Origin: Terfezia claveryi
Taxonomy: Eukaryota > Ascomycota > Pezizomycetes > Pezizales > Pezizaceae
DNA length: 64,000 nucleotides
Direction: 5' to 3'
Assembly: GCA_015179025.1 (NCBI GenBank)
Contig: WHUX01000089.1
Location: forward strand, 124,001 to 188,000
The notes under the pieces are model-generated. The model ran no database searches. It was not told the DNA's origin and worked only from the letters and a program-made list of their open reading frames with translations. Position numbers and translations under genes: made by a program. Positions within the stretch are counted from its first letter, which is position 1; each line of letters begins with the position of its first letter. This document shows, in pieces, positions 12,604 through 23,182 of the stretch.

Positions 12604-13520
12604 AATATTGACGGGACCTCATGTATTATTTTTAATCCCTGCTTATAGCTCTTTACCCTCAGAAATACAAATAAGATTTTCAATCGTATAATAATGTTTC
12701 CTATATTTGAAAAAATCTCCCCATCGCTTTTTATGTAGAAACATTTTTTACTTGCTCACCACAAAAGCGGCGAAATCACGAGCAAAAAAATAAATATATA
12801 TTATATATGTATCCGGAGTACTCCGTATATGCAGGTTAGATTGTTGGGGCCTACTTTCAAGGGGACCTTTGTGGCTAACTTCGCCGAATCTATATCATTT
12901 CCAGCTTGAGTTGAGCTAATATATTTCAACTTTGTAATGGCATTGTCCTTTATGTTGGTGTTGAGGGGCTGGGGGGGGGGGGGGCGCGGGTAAAGGAGGG
13001 CAGGGATAGGTAATTTTGCCCATAGTTAAAAACATTTGCAAAAACAACATACCTATAAAATATTTTTTTTGATTCCGGAGAAGCATATACGTTGATTAAG
13101 GAGTGTATATTGATAATAATTTATATGCACATGCAGAAGGGCGTTTCTGAGCGCAAGACAGGAGGCTAATTTTATCAGTTTTACGAGGAGAATAATGGAA
13201 TATGACGAGATATAGATAGATACTTGACCTAAGAAGGGCTTCTGCCAACCAGGCTAGATACAAAGTAGATAGAAAATTATTATGGGGTTAGAGTGCAGTA
13301 CTATTGTATATCACGGGGAAGCTTCTCTTTCGATTCCTGCAGGACAAGTAGTACTCGTGCCTACCACACACTTACTGCCCAAGCAAAATCCTCCTCCAGT
13401 GCGATCCTCTGCTCCTTTCTAGTTCTACTCAATAGGCACCCCAGAACACCACAGCCCAGTTTATGTGAAGAGAAAAATTGGGAAAGGAAAACAGTCATCC
13501 TCTCAAACTACACCAAACAC
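12604..13520. other. Convergent intergenic region with a G14 tract
   Basis: Holds the 3' ends of RRN7 and GLN4. A run of 14 G lies at 12971-12984 (plus strand), and AT-rich DNA surrounds it. A GCCAACCAGGCTAG string near 13245 resembles the dispersed motif seen elsewhere in the window. No gene was recognised. Confidence 0.5.
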
Positions 13521-16140
13521 CTAAGCATTTTTCCCTGCATCCTCCTTCAACGTCACAATCCTATTCAACACTATCTTTTCCCCAGGAACATTACCCGAAT
13601 CGGTATCCATGGCGAAATACCCCACCCTCAACGCCTGGAACCTCGTACTCTCCTTCCCAATAACCTTCTTATCCTTCTCTCCCTCCCTCTCCGGCCACGG
13701 CGCCCGTCTCCTGACCTCCTCAAATCCAACTTCAATTATGGCATACCCAAAAATCTCCTCACTATCGGGATTAATATCCGCCAAGAACCCATCTGGGTTA
13801 CTTTCTGGATCATCAGACTTGAAAAGCTGATTGAACAATCTCGCCTCGACTTGAATCGGAGAGTTTTTCTTCGGGCAGTGAGCAACCCATTGGATGTATG
13901 TTTTTGGCTTGACGAATGTCGATGCGTCGCTTTCATAGTGTGCACGGATTTCCGTGATAAGTCCCGTAACCGGGTCTTTCCTGAAGGAAGTACATTTGAT
14001 AGGATATGGGACCTTAAATAACCCAACGGACTTGCCCGGGGCAAGACGGAAGTAGTCCTTCGAATCTACCTCCCTGAAGTCTGATCTATCAATATACACC
14101 TTCCTGGTAAATGGGACCTCATGCTCTCCCATCTTCGGCACACCAGGCCTAAATGGAACACTGAAGCTCTCATAATGCTCTTCGGGTAGGTTCTCGATAA
14201 TTACTGGCACAGGATCTAGAACCATCATCAACCTAGGCACAGTCTCCTCAAGGTACTTCCTAATTGAATTTTCAAACCGCTTGATTTGAATATTTGTAGT
14301 CGCAGTAGTGACGCCGAGTTCGTTGACAAAGGAGAGGATAGCTCCCGGTGGCACTCCACGGCGACGAATAGCGACGAGCGTGTAAAGCCGGGGGTCGTCC
14401 CAGCCGCGGACATAGCCTTGGTTGACGAGTTTAGCAATCTTGCGTTTGGACATGATAGTTCCAGTGAGGTTGAGACGGCCGTACTCGGATTGCTGGGGGC
14501 GGTAAATCTCGAGGGCGTTGCAGAGCCAGTCGTAGGACTGGCGAGAGTTGATAAATTCGGTGGTACAGAGAGAGTGTCTATATACTTCCAAATTAGTGAT
14601 CCCTTATTTCCATCTCCTTACCAGAGCATGTCCTAAGGATTGTGGAGGTTTTACGAGATGTTCTCAAAGCTATCGCACAAGCAATGAGTAAAGTCATAAG
14701 TAGGGTAGACCCTCCACTCGTTCCCAGTCCTATGATGTGGCGTCTCCAGAATACGGTACGCAGTTAAATCCCACATTTGAGGGTTACCATCCTCAAGATC
14801 CTGCTTCATACGAAGCATGGCCTCCTTCGGTTTATATTTTCCATCCCTCATAGCTCTGAACTCCGTTAGGGACTCCTCAATTGGACGGTCACGGTGAGGG
14901 CAGGCATATCTAGGGCCACGGTTATCTCCTCCGCGCTGGTGGTGGACTTCCTCAGCAGTACAGTGGCAGACATAGGCAAATCCACGTTTCGTGAGATCTT
15001 CCGCAAGATCATACAGCCTCTGGAAATGGTCGCTGGAATAAGTTATTTTATAAGGCTTAAATCCAAGCCACTCAACAATCTCTCTAATGGCAACAAAATA
15101 GCGTTCCTCCTCAGCTTCAGGGTTAGTATCGTCGTAACGAAGATAACATTCACCGCCGTGGTATCTTGCAAATCCAAAATTAATAGCAATGGCCTTGCTG
15201 TGTCCGATGTGCAGGTATCCATTGGGCTAGAGGCAGAAAATTTAGCTTCGTGCTACTCAGATAACGTAGGACATGGCACACCTCTGGTGGAAATCGTGTG
15301 TACACCTTGCCTCCAGTCTCTCTCAAGTGCTTCTCCCTATTCTCTGGAATGATCTGGTAGTTCCCACCTGGCTTGTGCAAAGCGGCCAAGAACCCTTCCT
15401 CAAACATACTTGTAGTGTTCAATGGATCCGAACCCACTGGCTTAGCGTCTTCCTTCCTGTCCTTCCCTGCTGCTGATGCTGGCTTCGCCTTCGCCTGCCA
15501 AACCCATTAGATGAGCAAAGCCCACCTCCATTTCCCACAGGACAGAGACACATACCTTCCTCTTTTCATTATCCCTTTCATCCTTTGGCCCAATTAACGC
15601 CTCCAACTGTGCATCCACCTCCTGCTTTACTTCCAATGGTGGTGCCCACTTCAAATCCGTCGTATTCTTCAACACCGACAACGTCTCTTGTGCAATCTTA
15701 TACCTCTCTTCCGCAATCCTCTCCTTGTTTGAGTCCACATACTGCTTCACTATTGCTGCAATCTCCTCCTTTGTAAATTCTACACCGACACCACATTCCC
15801 GCTCGAAAACTTCCTCGCTATACTCCCCAAGTTTCCCCTCGGCCTCTAGTCCTCGTAAGTGTTCTAGTGCAGCCTGGATCTGGACATTCGTTTTGAGGCG
15901 CCTGTCGATGATGGCTTTTGTGATGACTTCTCGCTTTGGGCATTGGGTTTCCTTGGTCTGGCTGGCGAGATATGACAGGCCTTTTGTGACGTCGGGCTCG
16001 GGAGGAAAAGTGAGGTTCGCTTCAATTGCGATTCCAGTGTAAGTTGCAGTGAGCTTCTTATTTTTAAATGTCTCTTTAATGGCTTTGTCTGCAAGGCCCA
16101 GGATCTTTAATTGAGCAGTGAGAGTCGCTTCGTCTGCCAT
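13521..16140 (-). CDS. GLN4: Glutaminyl-tRNA synthetase
   Basis: Class I GlnRS, charging tRNA-Gln with glutamine. Model complement(13521..14577, 14655..15226, 15282..15494, 15556..16140), 808 aa, like yeast Gln4. The N-terminal 195 residues are the eukaryote-specific appended tRNA-binding domain. A Lys/Ala linker follows. The catalytic domain opens [18 protein letters not shown] with the HIGH motif at 272-275. The second signature, MSKRK, is at 499-503. The C-terminal anticodon-binding beta-barrels are complete. Start choice: [10 protein letters not shown] at 16140 matches the family, but the frame stays open to another ATG at 16275. That upstream ATG would add 45 residues rich in Arg and hydrophobics and poor in acids, which looks like a mitochondrial presequence. 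Confidence 0.96.
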
Positions 16141-16829
16141 AATTGTACGAGAGGCTGTACCTGTTTTCTTTGGTGCCGTGCCTTCGCTCGACTGCCGGCT
16201 GATGTATCGCAAAGGAATCAAAAAAATGACGTTGGAGGGTGGAGGGGCACGAAAAGGGATCAGCGTATGTATCAAGGATGGCTGCTAGGATGGCTGATGG
16301 GATGCCTGCTGTGATGACTGCTGGGTTTTGAGTCTCGTTGGACAGTTAGACGGAGGGGCAGACGATAACACGAAAAGCTTCTACGACGGAAAAGGGCAGA
16401 TACGAGCTGTGCTGTACCGTTATTTACTCCACAGGTTTTTTGTCGCAGGGCAGCAGCGCTCTGGTTGTCTCACACATCGGGCCCTGCCGAGCAAACCTCT
16501 GAACCAACCCATTAATTGTACACCGCTCATCCGCCTATATAACATAACCACTTGCTGACGTAAGTATTCAAGTACAAACTGAGTGGGCAGCCCAGAGCGC
16601 GATAAAATAACACGGCGAAAAAACGTAAAGTGATATATCGTGGTGTCCCAATAACCCCAGAAGAAAATAAATATAAAAAACGTGCGCCACCACACCCAAA
16701 GCAAATGTAGAAATGATCACAGTGAAAAAGCCCGGCCCTATGAACGATACGCACAAAAGGGAAAAGCACAACAGATAGTTTGATCAAACGTTGCAAAATG
16801 TGAACTAGCCAAACAACATGCTCCACATG
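16141..16829. other. Intergenic between GLN4 start and MBP1 stop
   Basis: This 689-bp spacer between two minus-strand genes carries the GLN4 promoter and the MBP1 3' UTR. Its right half is AT-rich with open but featureless minus-strand frames. The in-frame upstream ATG of GLN4 (16275) falls here. Confidence 0.5.
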
Positions 16830-19382
16830 CTAATTGGGCCTCACGCTTTCGTCGACTTTCCGGAGGAATGACGATAGCCTTCCCGTGTCAACCTCTGTTG
16901 GATCGCTTTCCACAGCCTCCAGCAAGCTATGCAATACCCCATCGACTTCATTCTCAGGCACACCGGTACACAATGCCACCACCCGCCTGAACCTCTGTTC
17001 CAAATCAGCAGATCGGTCATGCAAAGCCCCAGCCGTTCTTTTCAACCCTTCCGAGTTCTTCTGATAAGCTTCGACCCTAGTTCGCAATATCGACGTTTGT
17101 GGGAGTGACTTGAGCAGTTTTACTTGTGCTTCGGATAGTTGAGCCGTGTTGTTCATCCCAAGTACCTCTTCTGACACCCTAAAAGGCTCGTCTGGCTCGG
17201 GGTGCTTCACACTCTGTGATGGTAGGTTGATTCGCAACGCTGCAAGCTTGCTCTGACAGAATGCCCGTTCCTCGTCCAATGCCCGCCTCAAATTCTGGCA
17301 ATTCTGCTTCTTCTGTGCATGGTCATTGACCAATTTCCTCAACTGCTCCAGCTTCTGCTCTTCCTCCTTGTACCGCCGTGTAGCATTTTGAAGCTGAGAA
17401 ATAGCAGCATTGTGCTGTTGCTGCTTTTGCTCAATCTCGTCTCGGAACTCCTTGTCCAAGCCACTGATGACTTCTTGGACCGCTGTAGTAGACGAGGACC
17501 GATTAGCAAGGGCAAGTAATCGAAGGTGTATGAGCTGAATCTTACAATCCAAGATGTCTCGACTCTTTTGCACCACGGCTTGGGAGACGACCCAGGTCTG
17601 GTCACGGGTATTCGGTGTTGGTTCTCCTCCGATCCCAAAGTCGATTGGTCTTAGCCCGGCCCTGTTAGGGATCTTGGAATCTGCCCCGATATCGAGCAGC
17701 TGTTGGATAATGAGCTTATTCCCAATCCGGGCCGCGATGTTGAGAGCAGTGTCTCCATGCTCATCTTGAGAGTTCACGACTTCGCTGATGAATTTGGCTA
17801 GACCCATCTCGTTGGACTGACTATGACCACGCGATGCACCATGTTTAACCACGAACTCAAGTAGGCATTCCAAATAATATCGGCTATCTGCACTCCTGCC
17901 CTTCATACCCGATTTGATTGCAATATGGTGCAATATCGTCCGTCCAGCCTTGTCCGCAAGTGGAATTGTTGGATACAAGAACTCAAGCAGAGCCGGGAAG
18001 GAGTTTTGCGTGTAATTGTTTGTGACGAAGCAACCACGCACCAACGCCGTTTCCCCAGAATCATTGACCCTGAATATAGATGCACCTCGTTCAATGAGTG
18101 TCTTAAGTAGTGACACTTTGGCAAGCGAGGCTGCCCAGTGTATGGCAGCACTCCCATTCGAATCCATCGGGACGTCAATTTCGTCCGGCGTCAGACTCCT
18201 GAGCAAAGTCGAGTAATCCTTTATCGGCTCTCCTTCCTTCTCAACGAAGAGGTCCATCAAGGTTTGACGTACACCATCCAAATTCAATATTTTCCGTGGT
18301 TCCACTGGCTGTAACGGCTCCGCTGGCCGTACTGTCAAGATAGGGTCTATCCTGATGGGCGGCAGAGCCTCCCCCCTAGGCTCTGGGCGTGGACGCTTCA
18401 TAGGCGGCTCTTCGTTCTCTTGCTGCGAATCATGATACGAAGGCACTGCCTGAGATGCATATGCCGAATCAGGTTGAGGCTGTGAATATGAGAAGTTTTC
18501 CGCAGCTGGCATGCTTAGTGGTGGGGGTGGCGGTTGGATGTATGCCTCCCGTTGAGGCTCCTGTCTCACCATTGTCGCCACCGTCGACAGATTTGAAGCT
18601 GTCCTAGATGCGGTTTGCCTGGGCCCTGGAGAGTCTACCCTTGTTCTGTTGAGTGTAGCAAAGGCATTGGTGACTGTTGATGATATTGGAGGAAAATTAG
18701 GACCAGTAGAGCCATTTGTCTTGTGGTACATGCGCTTACGCTTCGCAGCCAGTGCCTGTTCCTTTGTAGGCGTGGTATCGGGCTTATCTGTGGTATTCAT
18801 CTCAAAGTTGAGCAGAGGGGCCAGAAGGTCATAAACGCCGTATTCCTTGCAGAATTGCACACCACGAGTATGCTCAATCCTACAAAGTGTTAGCGGTTAC
18901 ACAATTCTTAAGCATGGCAAGACAATATACCAAGTTCCCTGGTATTTCCCATAGCCCCCTTGCACCTTCTCATGCACTCCATTCAAAATCTCTTTCTCCA
19001 GCACCTTAGTCCTCTTCCCCTTTTCGATACCAGCCACCTTTAGGATCTGGGTTGCATTTAACCAAGAGTCATTCCGTCTCCTCATCACAGCAACATTGTT
19101 CACGGTCATCTCATACACCGATATTCCGGAATACACAGCCTGAAAGGGGGGGAGGTTGGGAAACGGATCAGCTTTTACATCCCATGAAACAAAGGACACA
19201 GATGTACCAACCGTGTATATTGTCGGCGTGGTAGTCCGATCAATCTGTTGCGCCATTGGTGGAGGGGGGGTGCCCGCCGGTGTCGAGGCGGAGCTATTAA
19301 AGGAAGCATTTCCCAAAAAACTCGCCGTCGTCAGCGTCGATGAGCCGCTCCGAGCAAAGTTCGGAGGGGCCCTTGTAGCCAT
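16830..19382 (-). CDS. MBP1: MBF cell-cycle transcription factor Mbp1 (APSES/KilA-N, ankyrin)
   Basis: DNA-binding subunit of the MBF (MluI-box) complex, which drives G1/S genes. Preferred model complement(16830..18879, 18931..19139, 19212..19382), 809 aa. The KilA-N/APSES domain follows a Ser/Thr/Pro leader: [39 protein letters not shown] and, across intron 2, [21 protein letters not shown] disordered linker with a basic patch follows. Ankyrin repeats come next ([40 protein letters not shown]), then a Gln-rich coiled coil and a C-terminal helical tail. The 72-bp intron 19140-19211 is in frame and stop-free. I splice it because 24 residues just before YSGI do not look like the family and the segment ends in a textbook CCCTTTCAG. 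Retention would give 833 aa. Confidence 0.93.
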
Positions 19383-20150
19383 TTCTGTTGAAAAGGGTTT
19401 CGCAACGGTACAGGGCTGTCGGCTCTTGCTGTCTTATGTTGTCTCGCTCCCTTATCTCTTTTTATCGGTTATGTTGTAATATCTTTCGTATGGAACACCG
19501 TATGTTTTATGTGGATGTTTTAGGAAGGCAGTGTGAGTGGGGAAGGGCTCGCAGGGGCGCTCTTCTCAGCGGGAAGCTGTAAGCAGAGCGAATTAAGGGC
19601 TCCTGCGCCAAGGATCTCCCGGTGATATGCGGTCTTGCGGGTGGAGAGACGTGTTGGGAAGACGCGTAGGGCACGACGGAGACGCGAGCCAGAGAATTTT
19701 TCGCGACCAACGAAGCGAGAGCACGATGCGTTGCGACAATGGGGGGAATGCGTTGGGGGGCCAGAAATGCGGTGGCAGGAAGCGGGGAACAGGCAAGAAT
19801 GTAGCAAGAATGCAGCTCCCTTTTAACCCATCTCTTCCTGCCTCCGCCCCGCTTGCTTTTTGGCTTTTTGTGCGTATCGCAACGTTGCACGTTGGCTTCC
19901 CGGGTTCTGGGTGCAAGCTCACTCAATGGAACTCCTGGCCTTGCAATTTGAATCGCAGTTTTCGTGGAACTCCCGTTCTCTGAATACAACGTATGTACCT
20001 ACGGTCTACTACAGTACATACTGTACATGTACTTTAATATATGCGTGATCGCAGAAATATCAAGCCTTCACGCGCCAAGACTCGATCCCTTCGTGCGGGA
20101 CTTGTCACGGACAACCGCGCAAGTTACCCTCACACCCCACCAATCCCGCC
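19383..20150. promoter_or_regulatory. Divergent MBP1/RRG7 promoter region with an MCB box
   Basis: This 768-bp spacer separates divergent genes. It contains ACGCGT at 19662-19667, the MluI cell-cycle box bound by MBF, plus the near-match GACGCGAG about 10 bp to the right and CACGCG near 20068. Their position upstream of MBP1 suggests that the factor regulates its own gene. Site function is inferred only. Confidence 0.55.
19662..19667. promoter_or_regulatory. MCB element ACGCGT
   Basis: An exact match to the MBF core site, about 280 bp upstream of the MBP1 start codon. A second, weaker match (ACGCGA) sits about 10 bp away. A single hexamer may be chance, but the pairing and location favour a real site. 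Confidence 0.45.
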
Positions 20151-21109
20151 ATGCTGCTCAGAACACTCTTCACATCTCCCTGCCGGGCTTCTCTATGCCG
20201 AACAATAACCCCTTCCTGCTACGCCTGCCCCTACTCGCACCTCGCCGACTTAGGAAAATCCAAAGACAAGCACCATGACCTTGCCAGCTTCAAAGACTAC
20301 GCAGAGTCGACAGGACTCGACCCCACAAGCACAGTCTACCGGGGGACCGTATATGAGTTTGTCTTCCCAACTCTTTCCCCTTACCATTCAAAAGCTAATA
20401 CCCCTCTGATGACAGATACATAGTTTCCAATACCCTCTTCTACAAAAACATGCACCTCATCCGCACAGGTGGCAAATCTGACCGCGGCATCGATCTCCGT
20501 GGTGAGTGGCACATCCCACTTCCACCCACAATCCACCCCACACCACCCCATCCAGACTCCGACTCTCGTCTCTCAGAACCTCCCATCACTCGAACAAAAG
20601 TCATCCGCACAATCGTCCAATGCAAAGGCCACACCACCGTGCCCCTCGGCCCCAACATTGTTCGCGAGCTCTCCGGTACCCTCGCCTGCGAAACCTCCAC
20701 AACTATCGGCTTTCTAGCCTCAATGTACCCCTGCACCAATGGCGCCCGAAATGCCATTCGCTTTATCCAAAAGCCGATGGGGTATGCGTGTATTTCCGAG
20801 AAAGGGGTGGTGAAACAGCTTGTCTGGAATCGGTTAGCCTCTGAGCTGCTAGGCTCGGGAATGGGTGTAAGTGTGAGGTACATGAATCCTGAGGTTGGGC
20901 AAATAGGTGAAGATGGAGAGTTAGAGCAGGAGGCGGTGTTGGTGTTTAATGGGGAGATCGTTGATGGATTATTATTGAAGGAGTTGGAGGTGGAAAGGCG
21001 ACCATCGAAAAAAGTGAGAAAGCTGATGCAAAAAGAAGCAAGTAAGAAATCGAGCAAGAAATCGAACAAGAAATCGAGCAAGAAAGAGATTAAAAAAGAG
21101 AGTATATAA
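20151..21109 (+). CDS. RRG7: Rrg7-like mitochondrial protein (DUF2034, nuclease-like fold)
   Basis: Yeast Rrg7 is needed for respiratory growth and belongs to a family with a restriction-endonuclease-like core. Two-exon model join(20151..20356, 20416..21109), 299 aa. Splicing at GA|GTTTGT joins GTVYE to YIVSNTLFY, which restores the family motif GTxYEYxV. Core motifs: IRTGGKSDRGIDLRGEW, with the Asp of the PD-(D/E)XK site, and IVQCKGH, the Q-X-K half. The N-terminus (MLLRTLFTSPCRASLCR) is a plausible mitochondrial presequence. The last 25 residues are a Lys/Ser repeat tract (KKSSKKSNKK), unusual for the family. Divergent from MBP1 and convergent with BST1. Confidence 0.88.
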
Positions 21110-23182
21110 CTTAAAGTTTATCTATTAAGGTTTACTGTCAATTATTGGTGATGAAATATAGTGGTCCTGCAGGACTCAATTCAGGGTAATACAGCAATCA
21201 TGCCAACACTCAAGTACCTTTTTTTTTTTCCCAATAACTCAGTACCCATATTCCAACTATCCGCATCCCCGATTTCCCGGAAGATTGACTCAACTCCGGG
21301 CCTGCCTCTGAACCCAACTTAAGTACTTATGTACGTACCTAGGTATCCAAACTCTGGCCGCACAAACCTGAAGTACCAACTACTTGAAAAAACTTGGTTC
21401 AGATTTGCATGTTCTGTTACTGTTTTCTGCTTCATATACTAGAAGCAAAGTTAAGAGGAAGTCCTTAAGTATATTGTTTGCCTCCCTATTCTATACTACA
21501 GTCACGTTACATTTCTTCTATTGTATTCCGCATATCGTCTTATTGCATCATACAGTACCTGTTGTCTAAAGTGAATTTGTCATTCTAGTTACTTAGATAG
21601 CACTTTTCATCCGCTAGCCTAACACCTGGTTCGACTGTATTCTGAGCATGCATAACCTAAAAGTGTAGGTCTTCCTGGTAAAATACCATGAAGCCATAAG
21701 ACTGAGAAATGTTATGGCCCTTATAATTAACTTGACTTCATGTCACCCCGTTGCACGTGAAATTGAGGGTTTGTCGTCTAGTTCAGATGATGACCAGAGC
21801 CACCCAAAAAAAAACCGGTGTACGGTTGCTGAACTGGGTTGAGACGGTCCTGAATTTTTTGTCTACGGAAATCGTCTAGATAGTCCTGAGCAAAACCTTG
21901 GCCATATTACCTGTTATTGTTTGCATTCGATAATAGTCTCAGATGTAGTCTAGTTGGCACAAGCCTTCTCGTAGAGATCTCAGATGTAACCTGAGAACTA
22001 TCAATTGCAAAGAACCACGGCCTATGCAACCAGTCACGGGTCAAAACCCGTATTGCAATGTAACCCATGCTCCGCCTCGTCTGACTCTATGCACCTCTTG
22101 AAAACCTCTTCTCTGGGATAGCATCGGGTGCTTCACAGAAACCCTCCACCCAATTCACATCTATACCCCAACTCATAACACGATGACGACCATGTAGACA
22201 TGACAAGCATCCATCTCACCCACAGTGGAGGCCAGCCAGATCACCGAATCCTGGAATCCATTACCAAGAACCCAATTACCCAAGCCCAGAAGTAGGGAAT
22301 CGAATATAATGGAAAAAACACTTCCAACTGCCATCACTACTTGGGCTCATTGAGCCACCAATTTTCACTCCCGCTCCAGACTCATTACTCTAAGTACTTC
22401 CCTATCAACCTGATCTTCTCATCATCACCCGATCACCTTCAAAAAGACTACAGTATCCTCTAAATTTATACAAGCGAAAAAGGAGCCAGAGAAAGTAGAA
22501 AAACAGAAGCCCTGTATTCACCCCTTACGCCCCTCACAATATGCCATGCTACGCGTGAAAGTAAGTACTTCAGTAAGCACAAGCAAGCGACTCCCGATAG
22601 CAGCCCCCCCCCCTTCCCACACACCCCCGAACTAGTATGACCCCCTCCACTATGTTGTAGACATTAAACTTTAAAGCTGTTTCATGAGTCTGACTGTATT
22701 GACATTCGGAGGCAAATGTGATTCGAGTTTTTGGTGATCGTATGTATGCAGCTCGATATGAATGGTATCCATATTATCAAGATGATGCGCCAGCATCTGG
22801 GTATCAGAGGCGATTCCTTGAATGCATGTCTGAAGGGAGAATATGGAAATGAGAGCCAAAAATGAAAGAAAAAAAGCGTAAAAATCTGACATGGAGTCGA
22901 ACGATTATGAATGAAAGAAAATAAATTCAGAGACATGAACCCCAACTCCAAGCACACAAACAAAAAGTAGAAGAAAAGAAAAAAATTACAAGTGGAACCA
23001 ATGTTATGACAAATACAAGGGAGCTAGACTCGCTTAAAAAAGGGTCAGAAAGGGACAGATGAATACAAGGGCACCTATTCTAGGTACTCCTAGGTTCTGC
23101 CTACTCCTCCTCTAGAGATTTAGAGCATCGTAGACTCAAATAAGATGAACAAATAAATAGCCAACGCTGCGGCACCCCAGCC
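21110..23182. other. 2.1-kb intergenic region with a degraded repeat end
   Basis: No coding frame with protein character is visible. At 21947-21967 AGTCTAGTTGGCACAAGCCT matches the terminal repeat of the MITE at 40542-40692. The match continues into CTCGTAGAGAT, which resembles CTCGTAGGATT inside that element. The rest is probably the 3' UTRs of the convergent RRG7 and BST1 genes plus featureless DNA. Confidence 0.5.

Noticed and set aside
12971..12984. G14 tract as a G-quadruplex element
   Set aside because: A single homopolymer without the spaced G-runs of a typical quadruplex; may be simple slippage.
13293..14021. Long plus-strand frame of 242 aa
   Set aside because: Exactly antisense to the last exon of GLN4; a shadow frame.
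20440..21081. 213-aa minus-strand frame
   Set aside because: Antisense shadow of RRG7.
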